From Erodium maritimum (taxonomy: Eukaryota; Streptophyta; Magnoliopsida; Geraniales; Geraniaceae), in contig OY997589.1 in assembly GCA_963921825.1 (NCBI GenBank), positions 17,071,735 to 17,135,734 of the forward strand: a stretch of DNA of 64,000 nt. Reading direction: 5' to 3'. Numbering within the stretch: the stretch's first letter is position 1; every line of letters starts with the position of its first letter. Below the pieces are notes generated by a model that saw only the letters and a program-made list of their open reading frames with translations, was not told the DNA's origin and ran no database searches. This document shows positions 33,602-45,506 of this stretch, piece by piece. The position numbers and the translations under genes are program-made.

Positions 33602-34195
33602 GTGTCAAAGGAGAAGACGAATGTAGCTGAGGCTTGTGAATCTGGTGAGGGAGGTAGTTCGATTGTTATTGATCTTTCGGTCCTGACTATTGAAGTCGGA
33701 AAGAAGAGAGGTCGAGAATTGATCATTGAGAAGAAGGCCAGGCGTGTGAAGGGCTGTAAATCCGATAAATTTGTTCAGATATCTGATAAGCACAAAGAGT
33801 GCGAATGTTTGAGAACCAGGTCATCACCAAAGAGACTAATTGAGCTTTTAGAGAGCCTGAATGAAGATCAAAAGAGAGCAGTGCGTGAAATGTATGAACT
33901 TTTGGCATTTCAGTGGGCAAAAGAGAAGTTATTTGTAACGGGCGGGGTGCAATGTTGACCAAGGACCTCAAAATATGAAAGCAACAGTTCAAGACGAAAG
34001 ACGAATGGGAGATGAAGAGTAAAATCACAAGCAAGCAAGTGATCGACAAGATGAAGACACAAGCTGGAGGTGATGATGATTTCAAACGGAACTTTAAGGT
34101 ATTGTTTCTGACATGTATGATTGAATCTGAGACCGACAGTTACGTGAACTAGGCATGCTTCCGCCTCATTGATGGTGTATCCTAAATAAAAGAGT
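33602..34195 (+). pseudogene. N-terminal part of a MULE-associated Ulp1-type protein
   Basis: The frame 33602-33958 (118 residues) is charged, then has RSSPKRLIELLESLNEDQKRAVREM. This matches the entry segment of plant proteins that carry a C-terminal Ulp1 (C48) peptidase and travel in Mutator-like elements of the KAONASHI type. After a stop at 33956 and a frame change, 34000-34150 continues with ITSKQVIDKMKTQ, GDDDFKRNFKVLF and ESETDSYVN, again in family order. A stop follows TDSYVN. The LTR array at 34201 splits the gene, and the next segment lies at 47044-47165. The peptidase domain is not in the window. Family recognition is from memory. Confidence 0.5.
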
Positions 34196-34200
34196 TTAAT
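34196..34200 (+). repeat. Target-site duplication TTAAT (left)
   Basis: TTAAT directly before the first LTR. The same five bases follow the last LTR at 47044-47048. Confidence 0.85.
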
Positions 34201-37200
34201 TGTAATAACCGCTCCCGGTCAACGCCAGTCAAATCTGCGAAAAATAGGAAAATTTAAAAAATTTAGCAGACTCTTGGTTGAACCTAAATTTGATCCCGAG
34301 GGTCATACCGGACTTAAGTTGACCCCGATATCGACCAAAGTGAGTTCCGGGGGACTCAGGGCAACTTTCTGATCAATTTGGGAAAGGTTGACTTTTCGCT
34401 TGAAAAGTCAACCGGGCGACGTTTTGCTCCATTCGAGGACCGTTTTGGATCCAAAAAGCTTAGCCGTCGTCGCAGCGGTCTTAGTTGAGCCGTTTCCTTA
34501 TAGCCCGTCAAGTTTCGTAATTTCTTGGAAAAAGTGCCCGTTCGGGGCCCGTAACGTCCGAATTTCGCGAATCTGATTAAAAAATATCTAGGAGATATTT
34601 TCCAAAAGGTATGGGACCCACCTTGCCACATGTCACCAATGTGGTGGTGTTAGGTTTGTTGGGAAAAACAAGAAGACACTAAAGGAAAGGGGGGGGGGTT
34701 CGGCCACTTTGAAAAAAAAATGTGAAATTGGGGTGTTTTTAGAAAGAGAAAGAAGAGAGAAGAAAGGGAGAGAAGAAGAGAAGGAAGCTAGGGTTTGGGG
34801 TCTCTATTCACGTCATCTAACCCTTGGATCATCTCAAAGTTCGAAGATTCAAGCTCACCTCGACGTTCTCTACGGCGAGCTACTATCCGATCGTCATTTT
34901 GCTTAATTTCAAAAGTTAGGGTTTGGTTAAAATGAGTAGTTTTTGGTGGAAATGAGGTGGTGGGATTGTTGGAGACGTTTTGGAGGGAAGAGGCACGTTT
35001 TCCGGTGACCGGGAGCTCGGGGGAGCTCCGGCCACCATGTGGGGTGGCTGGCCGGAGCTAGGGCCGGCCACCACCATGGTGGGCCGGGCCCATTTTGGCC
35101 CTAGCCACCCATGGCCAAGGTTGGCCGGGTGGGGCCCACGTGCTCGGGTTTTAGGGTTTCGTGTTCGGGTGGTTTAGAACGTTCCCCGGGTCATTAATCT
35201 ACGACCGGATCGAAATTTGGAATTAAATTGTGAAAGTTGTAATTGATGGGTTTAGAAACTTTAAACGCAAATTAAATGACTCGGAAGTCGGATTTCCATT
35301 CCGTCGAGTGCCTAGGAACCCTTGAATTATTCTAAGACCGTATAAACGAAAACGGGAATTTTCGGAGCCCCGGAAGGGCGTTTCCAAAACCCGGGCAGAT
35401 TCGCTGTGTCGGGCGAATCGGGCTTTTGCGGGTCCATTATCGACAATGTCGAGTAATTGGGAAGTTTGGGAGTGATCGACATTGTCGGGGTTACATTTGG
35501 GCGTCGAGTTTATTGAATTTCAGTTTATTCCTGCGAGTTTAAAAGTGCCTTAAAATTATGTTCTTTTAGATCGTGCTGCAGACCGAGGGAAAGGAAAGCT
35601 AGGCGAGTGACCGAGATCACGCCGGGGCTTGTTGGTTAGCTTTTGGAGAACACGCACGAGGTAGGGAAAAGTAGCCGGATATCGGCCCTGACTAGGGAAA
35701 GTTAACAGTAGAATTGCATGTGACACTGGGGTGTCGTGGGTTAAGTAGGTTTATCGAATATTAGAAAGGCATGATACGGGAACGTAGCGAACCTTAGCAA
35801 TGCATGTGACACTTAGTGGTGTCGTAGGAGCAGTGAACTTATCGATATTAGAATTACTGGAGGCATATGACCATGCCCGGAGGTTGATTGTGAACTTATC
35901 GGTATTAGAAGTACTGGAGGCATATGACAATGCCCGGAGTTGATTGTGAAACTGTTGATATTAGAACTGTTGGAGGCATTGGTTATGCCGGAAGTTGATT
36001 GTGTATTTTGTGTCTTGGGTGGCCATGAGTGCCCGTGGGGTTATTGAACCCGTGTCTTTACTTTTGGTGTCTTGGGTGGCCATGAGTGCCCGTGGGGTTG
36101 TTGAACCCGTGTCCTTACTGTTGGTGTCTTGGGTGGCCATGAGTGCCCGTGGGGTTGTTGAACCCGTGTCTTTACTGTTGGTGTCTTGGGAGGTCGTGAG
36201 TGCCCGTGGGATTGTTGAACCCGTGTCTTTACTGTTGGGGTGTCTTGGGAGGCCGTGAGTGCCCGTGGGGTTGTTGAGCCCGTGAGTTATTTTCGGTGTG
36301 TCTTGGGTGGCCGTGAGTGCCCGTGGGGTTATTGAGCCCGTGTCTTTACTGTTGGTGTGTCTTGGGAGTCCGTGAGTGCCCGTGGGGTTGTTGAGCCCGT
36401 GAGTTACTGTTGGTGTGTCTTGGGTGGCCATGATTGCCTGTGGAGTGTTGAACATGTGTTGTTGCTGTTTGTTGAACTTGCTTGTGATTGTGGTTACTGA
36501 GACAGGTCGACCGCCTGGCCTGACCGGGATTGGCAAAGCGCCTGAGTTAGAGAGGTTATTAAGACAGGTCGACCGCCTGGCCTGACCGGGACTGCAAAGC
36601 GCGTGAGTGAGAGAGGTTACTGAGACAGGTCGACCGCCTCGCCTGACCGGGACTGGTAAAGCGCTTGAGTGAGAGAGGTTACTGACACAGGTCTACCGCC
36701 TGGCCCGACTTTGTGTCGGGGAAGCGCGTGAGTGAGAGAGGTTACCGAGCGTTTTTAGGCGATGAGAGGGCAGCTCCCGTTCCGACTAGCTATCGGAAAA
36801 GTAGCTCGGTTTATCGCCAACAGGTCGACCGCCTAGAGCCTGACAGGGATCGGTAAAGTGCATGGGGCAGGCTCGAGCTCAGCCGGTTAGCAACCGGCAC
36901 TGAGCAGCTGACTGGAGTGCGATCATTTGTGATCTTGTTTGGTGTGCGATCCTTTGTGATCTTGGGTGTTGCGTGGTTGTCTGTCGTGTTTTTGGACGAG
37001 GTCGTCAATGGTTGAGTCAGGTCTACATTACGTGTCCGAGGGTTGATTCGGTTGAGGAAAGTAACAGTGTGTGTGTGTTAGTCGGGTTACTGGAGTTTAG
37101 GGATAGTAGTCCCCGGTGTTGAGTTGGTTGTTGGTGTTATCGGCATTGTCTGCTAAGTATGCCGTAGTCAGTCTGTTATCCGTGGTCGTGAGCGAACGCT

Positions 37201-37487
37201 CACCCCTAGCTGCTTTTCCTACAGGTACCGGTCGCAGGTTGGACTAGGTGAGCTTATAAAGCTTGAAGAGCTAGAAGCGGGATTCTGGGTTTACTTTGAG
37301 TCTAGCGACGTGTACCTTGCTTTTTGTCAAATTGTTGGGACGTACCTTTAAGTTGTAAATGATTAAATGATTATTTTTGATGAACAAATGACGATTTTAT
37401 AGTGATTTATGTAAAAGGTTTCAAAATGTTTTATTGTTTTAAATGTTCGCGTCCCTAGTTCGCTTTTACTGAAATTAGGGCGTGACA
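34201..37487 (+). repeat. LTR 1 (3.29 kb)
   Basis: TGTAATAACC to GCGTGACA. It contains a poly-G tract (34690-34698), a GC-rich GGCCGG/CCGGCC dyad block (35008-35130), and three minisatellites: about 55 bp units x3 (35832-36003), 57-60 bp units x8 (36010-36450) and 60-63 bp units x4 (36501-36750). Confidence 0.92.
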
Positions 37488-37490
37488 GCT

Positions 37491-37502
37491 TGGTATCAGA
37501 GC
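37491..37502 (+). other. Primer-binding site, first internal region
   Basis: TGGTATCAGAGC three bases after LTR 1. Confidence 0.9.
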
Positions 37503-38207
37503 TCGAGGTTTCACGCCTCGGACTGTACGTCAATTAGGTGGGGAGAGTCGAGTCAGTGAAGTCCCGTCGTGCGTTGGGTACGCAGGTCGGAACCGTGTGT
37601 AGACCCGTTGTGTTTCAGTCCTGTTGTGTTTGTGTGTATGCGCAGTACGGGGTTACTGGCATAGTGTTTGTGTGTTGCTGCGTGAAACATTTTTAAACCG
37701 TCGCGACTCGACTCAGGGGCGCCCTTGTAGTCGAGCGTGACGGTATTGACATCAAATGGGTACAATGTAGTTCGGGGACCCCTGGACCGGGTTGTAACTA
37801 CCTGATGTCAGGAAATGAGGTTCTTTAATGAAATGGAGAAAGTTTTAAAATTTGTTGGCCCAGTGGGCGCGTTTTAAAATTTGATTGGGCCTGAGTGCGT
37901 GTTTTATTTTGATTGGCCCTGAGGGCGTGTTTGATTTTTATTGGCCCTGTGGGCGTGTTTTGATTTTGGTTGGCCCGGTGGGCGTGGTTCGGTGTTGGTT
38001 GGCCCGGTGGGCGAGTGTTGTTGTGTTGTTGTTTGGCCGTGTCGGCTTATGATTGAGGATTGGGGAGGTTTGTGTCGGTCTTGAATGGTTGTACGTGTGT
38101 TGGTAAACTGTGGGTCGAGCGTGTGTGTCGTCGAAGGTTTCTCTTTGAGGGTAAAAAGGAGTAAGGGTCGAGTTTAAGACGTTTTTGGAAAACTGGCCTG
38201 CGCGAGT

Positions 38208-38325
38208 GTCACGGATCCTGTCACGGGTCCGTGACGGATCAGAGGGTTTTGGCCATTTTAGGGCCTTTGTCACGACACCGTGACCCCAACCGTGACGGGG
38301 TCTGTCACGGGTCCGTGATCCCTGT
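38208..38325. repeat. GTCACGG/CCGTGAC dyad cassette
   Basis: At least six alternating copies of GTCACGG and CCGTGAC within about 120 bases, able to form several hairpins. A near-identical copy lies at 43424-43539. Confidence 0.85.
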
Positions 38326-39647
38326 CTGTTCCACCGTCTTGTTTGTGCAGTTTGAGTGTTGGCTTGCGTGGCGGTGTTCACGGTTGTGTTGGGTGTAGAG
38401 GTCGTAAGTTCGGTGTTAAGGGATGAGGTCTTGGGTTCGAGACTCATCGATAACCTACGGTAGTGATACAGCGCCTCGTAGTGAGAGTCTCACCACGGAG
38501 AGGGGTTAGGGTTGGTGCGCTGCGGTGCCATACGAACTAGTTTTCCCTATGTGAACGGGTGTTCGAGGTTTCCCTCGCGTGAACGGGTGGGTTGAGGTTT
38601 CCTTCACGTGAGTGGGTTATTTTAGGTTTCCTTATGTGATCGGATTATTGGGGTATTGATAGTGTGAGCAATGGTGATTTACTGAATTGAGGATGTGTTT
38701 CCCGTGTTGAGGTTTATCTTACATGAGCAAGTACTTGAGGTGTTGATAGCGTGAGCTGTGTGACGTTTGGCATCAGGTTTGGAGTAGTGGTTTGCCCTGG
38801 TTAGATCGGTAAGTCTTTAGTGCTTTACTAGTATGCCATAATCGAACGGGTGTTCGTGGAGGCGAGCATAACGCTCATCCCCTTTACTACTTTTCCCGCA
38901 AGGGACGAGTAGCGAACACTGGTTTGGTTGCGGAAAGTAATAAGTAAATGCATAGAGGACCGTGTGAGGGTTGCACTAGACCTTACCGGAGTAACTAATG
39001 GAATGGGTGTTCGGTCTCCGATTTGGACGTCGGTTTAATTGGATACCGGGATGTCACGCTCGTTTGTTCGTCGAGTTGTGCTGAAAGGTTGGGGCTGAGT
39101 TTAGAGCGGTTGAGTCCACCCATGCGTCTGGACACACCGGTTAGTGGTGGGGTGGTGTTGACTAGGACATGTCGTGCATGCGGAGTTGGAGACGCGAACC
39201 GATACAGGAGGGTCGAGAGAGGGCCCAAAAGCCCTGATATTGGATCGAGTCCTTACCCCGAGGATCGGGTATGTTCGGAGTTGGTAGGCACGATGACGGT
39301 AATGGAGCGAGGTCTTAGAGAGACTGCGAGGATACGGGAGGATCGGCAGCGACTGAGCTTGTGCGTGCATCCGTGAGAAGGATACGTACGAAATGACAAC
39401 CTTTAAACGTAATCTTGGGAATGGATTGGCTGGCGAAGTGCCGAGCCAATACCGACTGTTACTGGCAACGAGCTGCGAGAGTCGCAGCATTCGCGTCTAA
39501 CAGTGTACGTGTGTAGTGGCGGTACCACGAGGCCGAGTCAACTTGGGAACGCGAGGACGATGTTCGCGTGAAGTACCCCGATCTGTTCGACTCCTGAGGT
39601 GCGTTGTTTTAAATTTTGCGGACGAAATTCCTTTAAGGGGGATAGAT

Positions 39648-42600
39648 TGTAATAACCACTCCCGGTCAATGCTAGTCAAATCTGCGAAAAACAGAAAAAT
39701 TTAAAATTTTCAGCAGACACTTGATTGAACCTAAATTTGATCCCGAGGGTCATAATGGACTTAATTTGACCCTGATATCGACCAAAGTGAGTTCCGGGGG
39801 ACTCATGGCAACTTTCTGATCAGTTTGGGAAAGGTTGACTTTTCGCTGGAAAAGTCAACTGGGCGACATTTTGGTCCATTCGAGGACCGTTTTGGATCCA
39901 AAAATTTTAGCCGTCGTAGCAGAGGTCTTAGTTGAGTCGTTTCCTTGTAGCCCGTCAAGTTTCGTAATTTCTTGGAAAAAGTGCCCGTTCGGGACCCAGC
40001 TTGCCATATGTCACCAATGTGGTGGTGTTAGGTTTGGTGGGAAAACAAGAAGACACTAAAGGGCGGGGGGGGTGGGGGGGGGGGGGTTCGGCCACTTTGA
40101 AAAAAAAAGGTAAAATTGGGGTGTTTTTAGAAAGAGAAAGAAGAGAGAAGAAAGGGAGAGAAGAAGAGAAGGAAGCTAGGGTTTGTGGTCTCTATTCACG
40201 TCATCTAACCCTTGGATCGTCTCAAAGTTCGAAGATTCAAGATCACCTCGACGTTCTCTACGGTGAGCTACTATCTGATCGTCGTTTTGCTTAATTTCAA
40301 AAGTTAGGGTTTGGTTAAAATGAGTAGTTTTTGGTGGAAATGAGGTGGTGGGATTGTTGGAGACGTTTTGGAGGGAAGAGGCACGTTTTCCGGTGACCGG
40401 GAGCTCGGGGGAGCTCCGGCCACCATGTGGGGTGGCTGGCCGGAGCTAGGGCCGGCCACCACCATGGTGGGCCGGTCCCATTTTGGCCCTAGCCACCCAC
40501 GGCCAAGGTTGGCCGGGTGGGGCCCACGTGCTCGGGTTTTAGGGTTTTGTGTTCGGGTGGTTTAGAACGTTCCCTGGGTCATTAATCTACGACCGGATCG
40601 AAATTTTGGAATTAAATTGTGAAAGTTGTAATTGATGGGTTTCGAAACTTTAAACGCAAATGAAATGACTCGGAAGTCGGAATTCGATTCCGTCGAGTGC
40701 CTAGGAACCCTTGAATTATTCTAATACCGTAGAAACGAAAACGGGAATTTTCGGAGCCCCGGAAGGGCGTTTCCAAAACCCGGGCAGATTCACCGTGTCG
40801 GGCGAATCGGGCTTTTCCGGGTCCATTATCTACAATGTCGAGTAATTGGGAAGTTTGGGAGTGATCGACATTGTCGGGGTTACATTTGGGCGTCGAGTTT
40901 ATTGAATTTCAGTTTATTCCTGCGAGTTTAAAAGTGCCTTAAAATTGTGTTCTTTTAGATCGTGCTGCAGACCGAGGGAAAGGAAAGCTAGGCGAGTGAC
41001 CGAGATCACGCCGGGGCTTGTTGGTTAGCTTTTGGAGAACACGCACGAGGTAGGGAAAAGTAGCCGGATATCGGCCCTGACTAGGGAAAGTTAGAAAGGA
41101 ATGATACGGGAACGTAGCGGGTTAAGTAGGTTTATCGAATATTAGAAAGGAATGATACGGGAACGTAGCGAACCTTAGCAATGCATGTGACACTTAGTGG
41201 TGTCGTAGGAGCAGTGAACTTATCGATATTAGAATTACTGGAGGCATATGACCATGCCCGGAGGTTGATTGGGAACTTATCGGTATTAGATGTACTGGAG
41301 GCATATGACCATGCCTGGAGGTTGATTGTGAAACTGTTGATATTAGAACTGTTGCAGGCATTGGTTATGCTGGAGGTTGATTGTGTATTTTGTGTCTTGG
41401 GTGGCCATGAGAGCCCGTTGTTTACTATTCTGTCTTGGGTGGCCATGATAGCCCGTGTTTTACTGTTGGTGTCTTGGGTGGCCATGAGTGCCCATGGGGT
41501 TGTTGAACCCGTGTCTTTACTTTTGGTGTCTTGCGTGGCCATGAGTGCCCGTGGGGTTGTTGAACCCGTGTCCTTACTGTTGGTGTCTTGGGTGGCCATG
41601 AGTGCCCGTGGGGTTGTTGAACCCGTGTCTTTACTGTTGGTGTTTTGGGAGGTCGTGAGTGCCCGTGGGATTGTTGAACCCGTGTCTTTACTATTGGGGT
41701 GCCTTGGGAGGCCGTGAGTGCCCGTGGGGTTGTTGAGCCCGTGTCTTTACTGTTGGTGTGTCTTGGGAGGCCGTGAGTGCCCGTGGGGTTGTTGAGCCCG
41801 TGAGTTACTGTTGGTGTGTCTTGGGTGGCCATGATTGCCTGTGGAGTGTTGAACCTGTGTTGTTGCTGTTTGTTGAACTTGCTTGTGATTGTGGTTACTG
41901 AGACAGGTCGACCGTCTGGCCTGACCGGGACTGGCAAAGCGCGTGAGTTAGAGAGGTTATTGAGACAAGTCGACCGCCTGGCCTGACCGGGACTGCAAAG
42001 CGCGTGAGTGAGAGAGGTTACTGAGACAGGTCGACCGCCTCGCCTGACCGGGACTGGCAAAGCGCTTGAGTGAGAGAGGTTACTGAGACAGGTCTACCGC
42101 CTGGCCCGACTTTGTGTCGGGGAAGCGCGTGAGTGAGAGAGGTTACCGAGCGTTTTTAGGCGATGAGAGGGCAGCTCCCGTTCCGACTAGCTATCGGAAA
42201 AGTAGCTCGGTTTATCGCCAACAGGTCGACCGCCTGGAGCCTGACAGGGATCGGTAAAGTGCATTACGTGTCCAAGTGTTGAGTCGATTGAGGAAAGTAA
42301 CAGTGTGTGTGTGTCAGTCGTTTTAGTGGAGTTTGGGGATAGTAGTCCCCGGTGTTGAGTTGGTTGTTGGTGTTATCGGCATTGTCTGCTAAGTATGCCG
42401 TAGTCAGTCTGTTATCCGTGGTGGTGAGCGAACGCTCACCCCTAGCTGCTTTTCCTACAAATACCGGTCGCAGGTTGGACTAGGTGAGCTTCTAAAGCTT
42501 GAAGAGCTAGAAGCGGGATTCTGGGTTTACTTTGAGTCTAGCGACGTGTACCTTGCTTTTTGTCCAATTGTTGGGACGTACCTTTAAGTTGTAAATGATT

Positions 42601-42704
42601 ATTTTTGATGAACAAATGACGATTTTATAGTGATTTATGTAAAAGGTTTCAAAATGTTTTATTGTTTTAAATGTTCGCGTCCCTAGTTCGGTTAGGGCGT
42701 GACA
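39648..42704 (+). repeat. LTR 2 (3.06 kb)
   Basis: Same layout as LTR 1, with a longer poly-G tract (about 40063-40086), the GC-rich dyad block (about 40402-40520) and the same minisatellite blocks (41215-42145). Confidence 0.92.
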
Positions 42705-42707
42705 GCT

Positions 42708-42719
42708 TGGTATCAGAGC
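42708..42719 (+). other. Primer-binding site, second internal region
   Basis: TGGTATCAGAGC three bases after LTR 2. Confidence 0.9.
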
Positions 42720-44889
42720 TCGAGGTTTCACGCCTCGGACTGTACGTCAATTAGGTGGGGAGAGTCGAGTCAGTGAAGTCCCGTCGTGCGTTGGGTACGC
42801 ATGTCGGTACCGTGTGTAGACCCGTTGTGTTTGAGTCCTGTTGTGATTGTGTGTATGCGCAGTACGGGGTTACTGGCATAGTGTTTGTGTGTTGCTGCGT
42901 GAAACATTTTTAAACCATCGCGACTCGACTCAGGGGCGCCCCTGTAGTCGAGCGTGACGGTGTTGACATCAAATGGGTACAATGTAGTTCGGGGACGCCT
43001 GGACCGGGTTGTAACTACCTGATGTCAGGAAAAAAAGGTTCTTTAATGAAGTGGAGAAAGTTTTAAAATTTGTTGGCCTAGTGGCGCGTTTTAAAATTTG
43101 ATTGGCCCTGAGGGCGTGTTTGATTTTGATTGGCCCTGATGGCGTGTTTGATTTTTATTGGCCCTGTGGGCGTGTTTTTATTTTGGTTGGCCCGGTGGGC
43201 GTGGTTCGGTGTTGGTTGGCCCGGTGGGCGAGTGTTGTTGTGTTGTTGTTTGGCCGTGTCGGCTTATGATTGAGGATTGGGGAGGTTTGTGTCGGTCTTG
43301 AATGGTTGTACGTGTGTTGGTAAACTGTGGGTCGAGCGTGTGTGTCGTCGAAGGTTTCTTTTTGAGGGTAAAAAGGAGTAAGGGTCGAGTTTAAGACGTT
43401 TTTGGAAAACTGGCCTGCGCGAGTGTCACGGATCCTGTCACGGGTCCGTGACGGATCAGAGGGTTTTGGCCATTTTAGGGCCTTTGTCACGGCACCGTGA
43501 CCCCAACCGTGACGGGGTCTGTCACGGGTCCGTGATCCCTGTCTGTTCCACCGTCTTGTTTGTGCAGTTTGAGTGTTGGCTTGCGTGGCGGTGTTCACGG
43601 TTGTGTTGGGTGTAGAGGTCGTAAGTTCGGTGTTAAGGGATGAGGTCTTGGGTTCGAGACTCATCGATAACCTGCGGTAGTGATACAGCGCCTCGTAGTG
43701 AGAGTCTCACCACGGAGAGGGGTTAGGGTTGGTGCGCTGCGGCGCCATACGAACTAGTTTTCCCTATGTGAACGGGTGTTCGAGGTTTCCCTCGCGTGAA
43801 CGGGTGGGTTGAGGTTTCCTTATGTAATCGGATTATTGGGGTATTGATAGTGTGAGTAATGGTGATTTACTGAATTGAGGATGTGTTTCCCGTGTTGAGG
43901 TTTATCTTACATGAGCAAGTACTTGAGGTGTTGATAGCGTGAGCTGTGTGACGTTTGGCATCAGGTTTGGAGTAGTGGTTTGCCCTGGTTAGATCGGTAA
44001 GTCTTTAGTGCTTTACTAGTATGACATAATCGAACGGGTGTCCGTGGAGGCGAGCATAACGCTCATCCCCTTTACTACTTTTCCCGCAAGGGACGAGTAG
44101 CGAACACTGGTTTGTTGCGGAAAGTTATAAGTAAATGCATAGAGGACCGTTTGAGGGTTGCACTAGACCTTACCGGAGTAACTAATGGAATGGGTGTTCG
44201 GTCTCCGATTTGGACGTCGGTTTTATTGGATACCGGGATGTCACACTCGTTTGTTCGTCGAGTTGTGCTGAAAGGTTGGGGCTGAGTTTAGAGCCGTTGA
44301 GTCCACCCCTGCGTCTGGACACGCCGGTTGGTAGTGGGGTGGTGTTGACTAGGACCTGTCGTGCCTGCGGAGTTGGAGAAGCGAACCGATACAGGAGGGT
44401 CGAGAGAGGGCCCAAGAGCCCTGATGTTGGATCGAGTCCTCACCCCGAGGATCGGGTATGTTCGGAGTTGGTAGGCACGACGACGGTAATGGAGCGAGGT
44501 CTTAGAGAGACTGCGAGGATCCGGGAGGATCGGAAGCGACTGAGCTTGTGCGTGCATCCGTGGGAAGGATACTTACGAAATGACAAACTTTAAACGTAAT
44601 CTTGGGAATGGATTGGATGGCGAAGTGCCGAGCCAATACCGACTGTTACTGGCAACGAGCTGCGAGAGTCGCAGCATTCGCGTCTGACAGTGCACGTGTG
44701 TAGCACTAAGAGGAGCGCGACATCAGGTGGCATGTGTAGTGGAGCGGGATGCGGAGAGCGGTCACGGAGTTAGTATCGCGATGCCTCACTTGTCGGCAGG
44801 TGAGAGCCGAACAACAGCGTCCCGTTGGATTATTGCAGCCACTGCGTGTTGCACAGTGGAAATGAGGGGCACGTCACGATGGGTTTCAT

Positions 44890-45456
44890 GAGCGGTTAGC
44901 CGAGTTCGCCTACAACAACAACTTTCAGGCCAGTATAATGATGGCACCGTTCGGAACGTTGTATGGTAGGCCGTGTCGGTCGCCCGTGTGCGGGGCAGAA
45001 GTGAGAAATGAGGGTTTACTGGGTCTAGAACTGGACCAAGAGACAGCTGAGTCGGTCGTGCCGAAGCGTGAGCGGTTGAAGACCGCGCAGAGTCAGCAGG
45101 AGCTATGCTGACAGACGGCGCCGACCTCTCGAGTCAGCAATCAGTGGTCATGTCTCCCTGGGGGTGAGTCCGAAAGGTGGACTAATGCGTTTCAACCGCG
45201 GCGGAGACGGGTTAGCCCCGCGGTGTATCGGGTCTTTCGAGGTCTTGAGTACGTCATTGAGTGGGCAGATGTCGAGGTAACGGGTGATGTCTCATTTGAG
45301 GAGAAACCAATTTGGGGAATGGATCCACGGGAGCAGTTCTTGCGCGGAAAGGTTATCCGTTTAGAACGGGTGCAGTGGCGGCACCACGAGGCCGAGTCAA
45401 CTTGGGAACGCGAGGACGAGGTTCGCGTGAAGTACCCCGATCTGTTCGACTCCTGA
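44890..45456 (+). pseudogene. Integrase and chromodomain-like remnants
   Basis: Translation near 44895-44995 gives LAEFAYNNNFQ and GTLYGRPCRSPVCGAEV, the end of the gypsy integrase core. 45223-45456 gives RGKVIRLERVQW, then ESTWEREDEVRVKYPDLF, the tail of a chromovirus polyprotein. These identify the element as Ty3/gypsy. The region is a broken fossil. Confidence 0.85.
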
Positions 45457-45506
45457 GGTGCGTTGTTTTAAATTTCGCGGACGAAATTCCTTTAAGGGGG
45501 GTAGAT

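Larger units (their letters stand above)
37488..39647 (+). other. First internal region of the array
   Basis: 2.16 kb with no intact Gag or Pol frame. It holds the leader block GTAGTTCGGGGAC (about 37768), a run of GGCCCTGTGGGCGTG-like words (37855-38010), and a GTCACGG/CCGTGAC dyad cassette (38208-38325). It ends with a purine-rich tract just before LTR 2. Confidence 0.8.
42705..45506 (+). other. Second internal region of the array
   Basis: 2.8 kb, nearly identical to the first internal region over most of its length, with about 0.65 kb more at its 3' end holding integrase remnants. It ends with a purine-rich tract (TTTAAGGGGGGTAGAT) immediately before LTR 3. Confidence 0.85.

Noticed and set aside
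36010-36450. Regular repeats resembling a CRISPR array
   Set aside because: The whole 57-60 bp unit is repeated with no unique spacers, in a plant LTR.
35961-36536. A 191-codon minus-strand frame in LTR 1, with similar frames at 41132-42060 on both strands
   Set aside because: They are made of the 57-60 bp minisatellite, have repetitive Thr/Pro/Gly-rich translations on both strands and no domain.
37491-37502. tRNA-like sequence
   Set aside because: It is the 12-base primer-binding site only; no cloverleaf surrounds it. The same holds for 11707-11718, 22365-22376 and 42708-42719.
37938-38447. A 169-codon minus-strand frame, repeated at 43155-43664
   Set aside because: It is antisense in a non-coding internal region, Thr/Arg-rich, and conserved only because the internal regions are duplicates.
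39023-39376. Frames of 117-129 codons near 39023-39490 and 44210-44593
   Set aside because: They occur on both strands of degraded internal sequence without recognisable domains.
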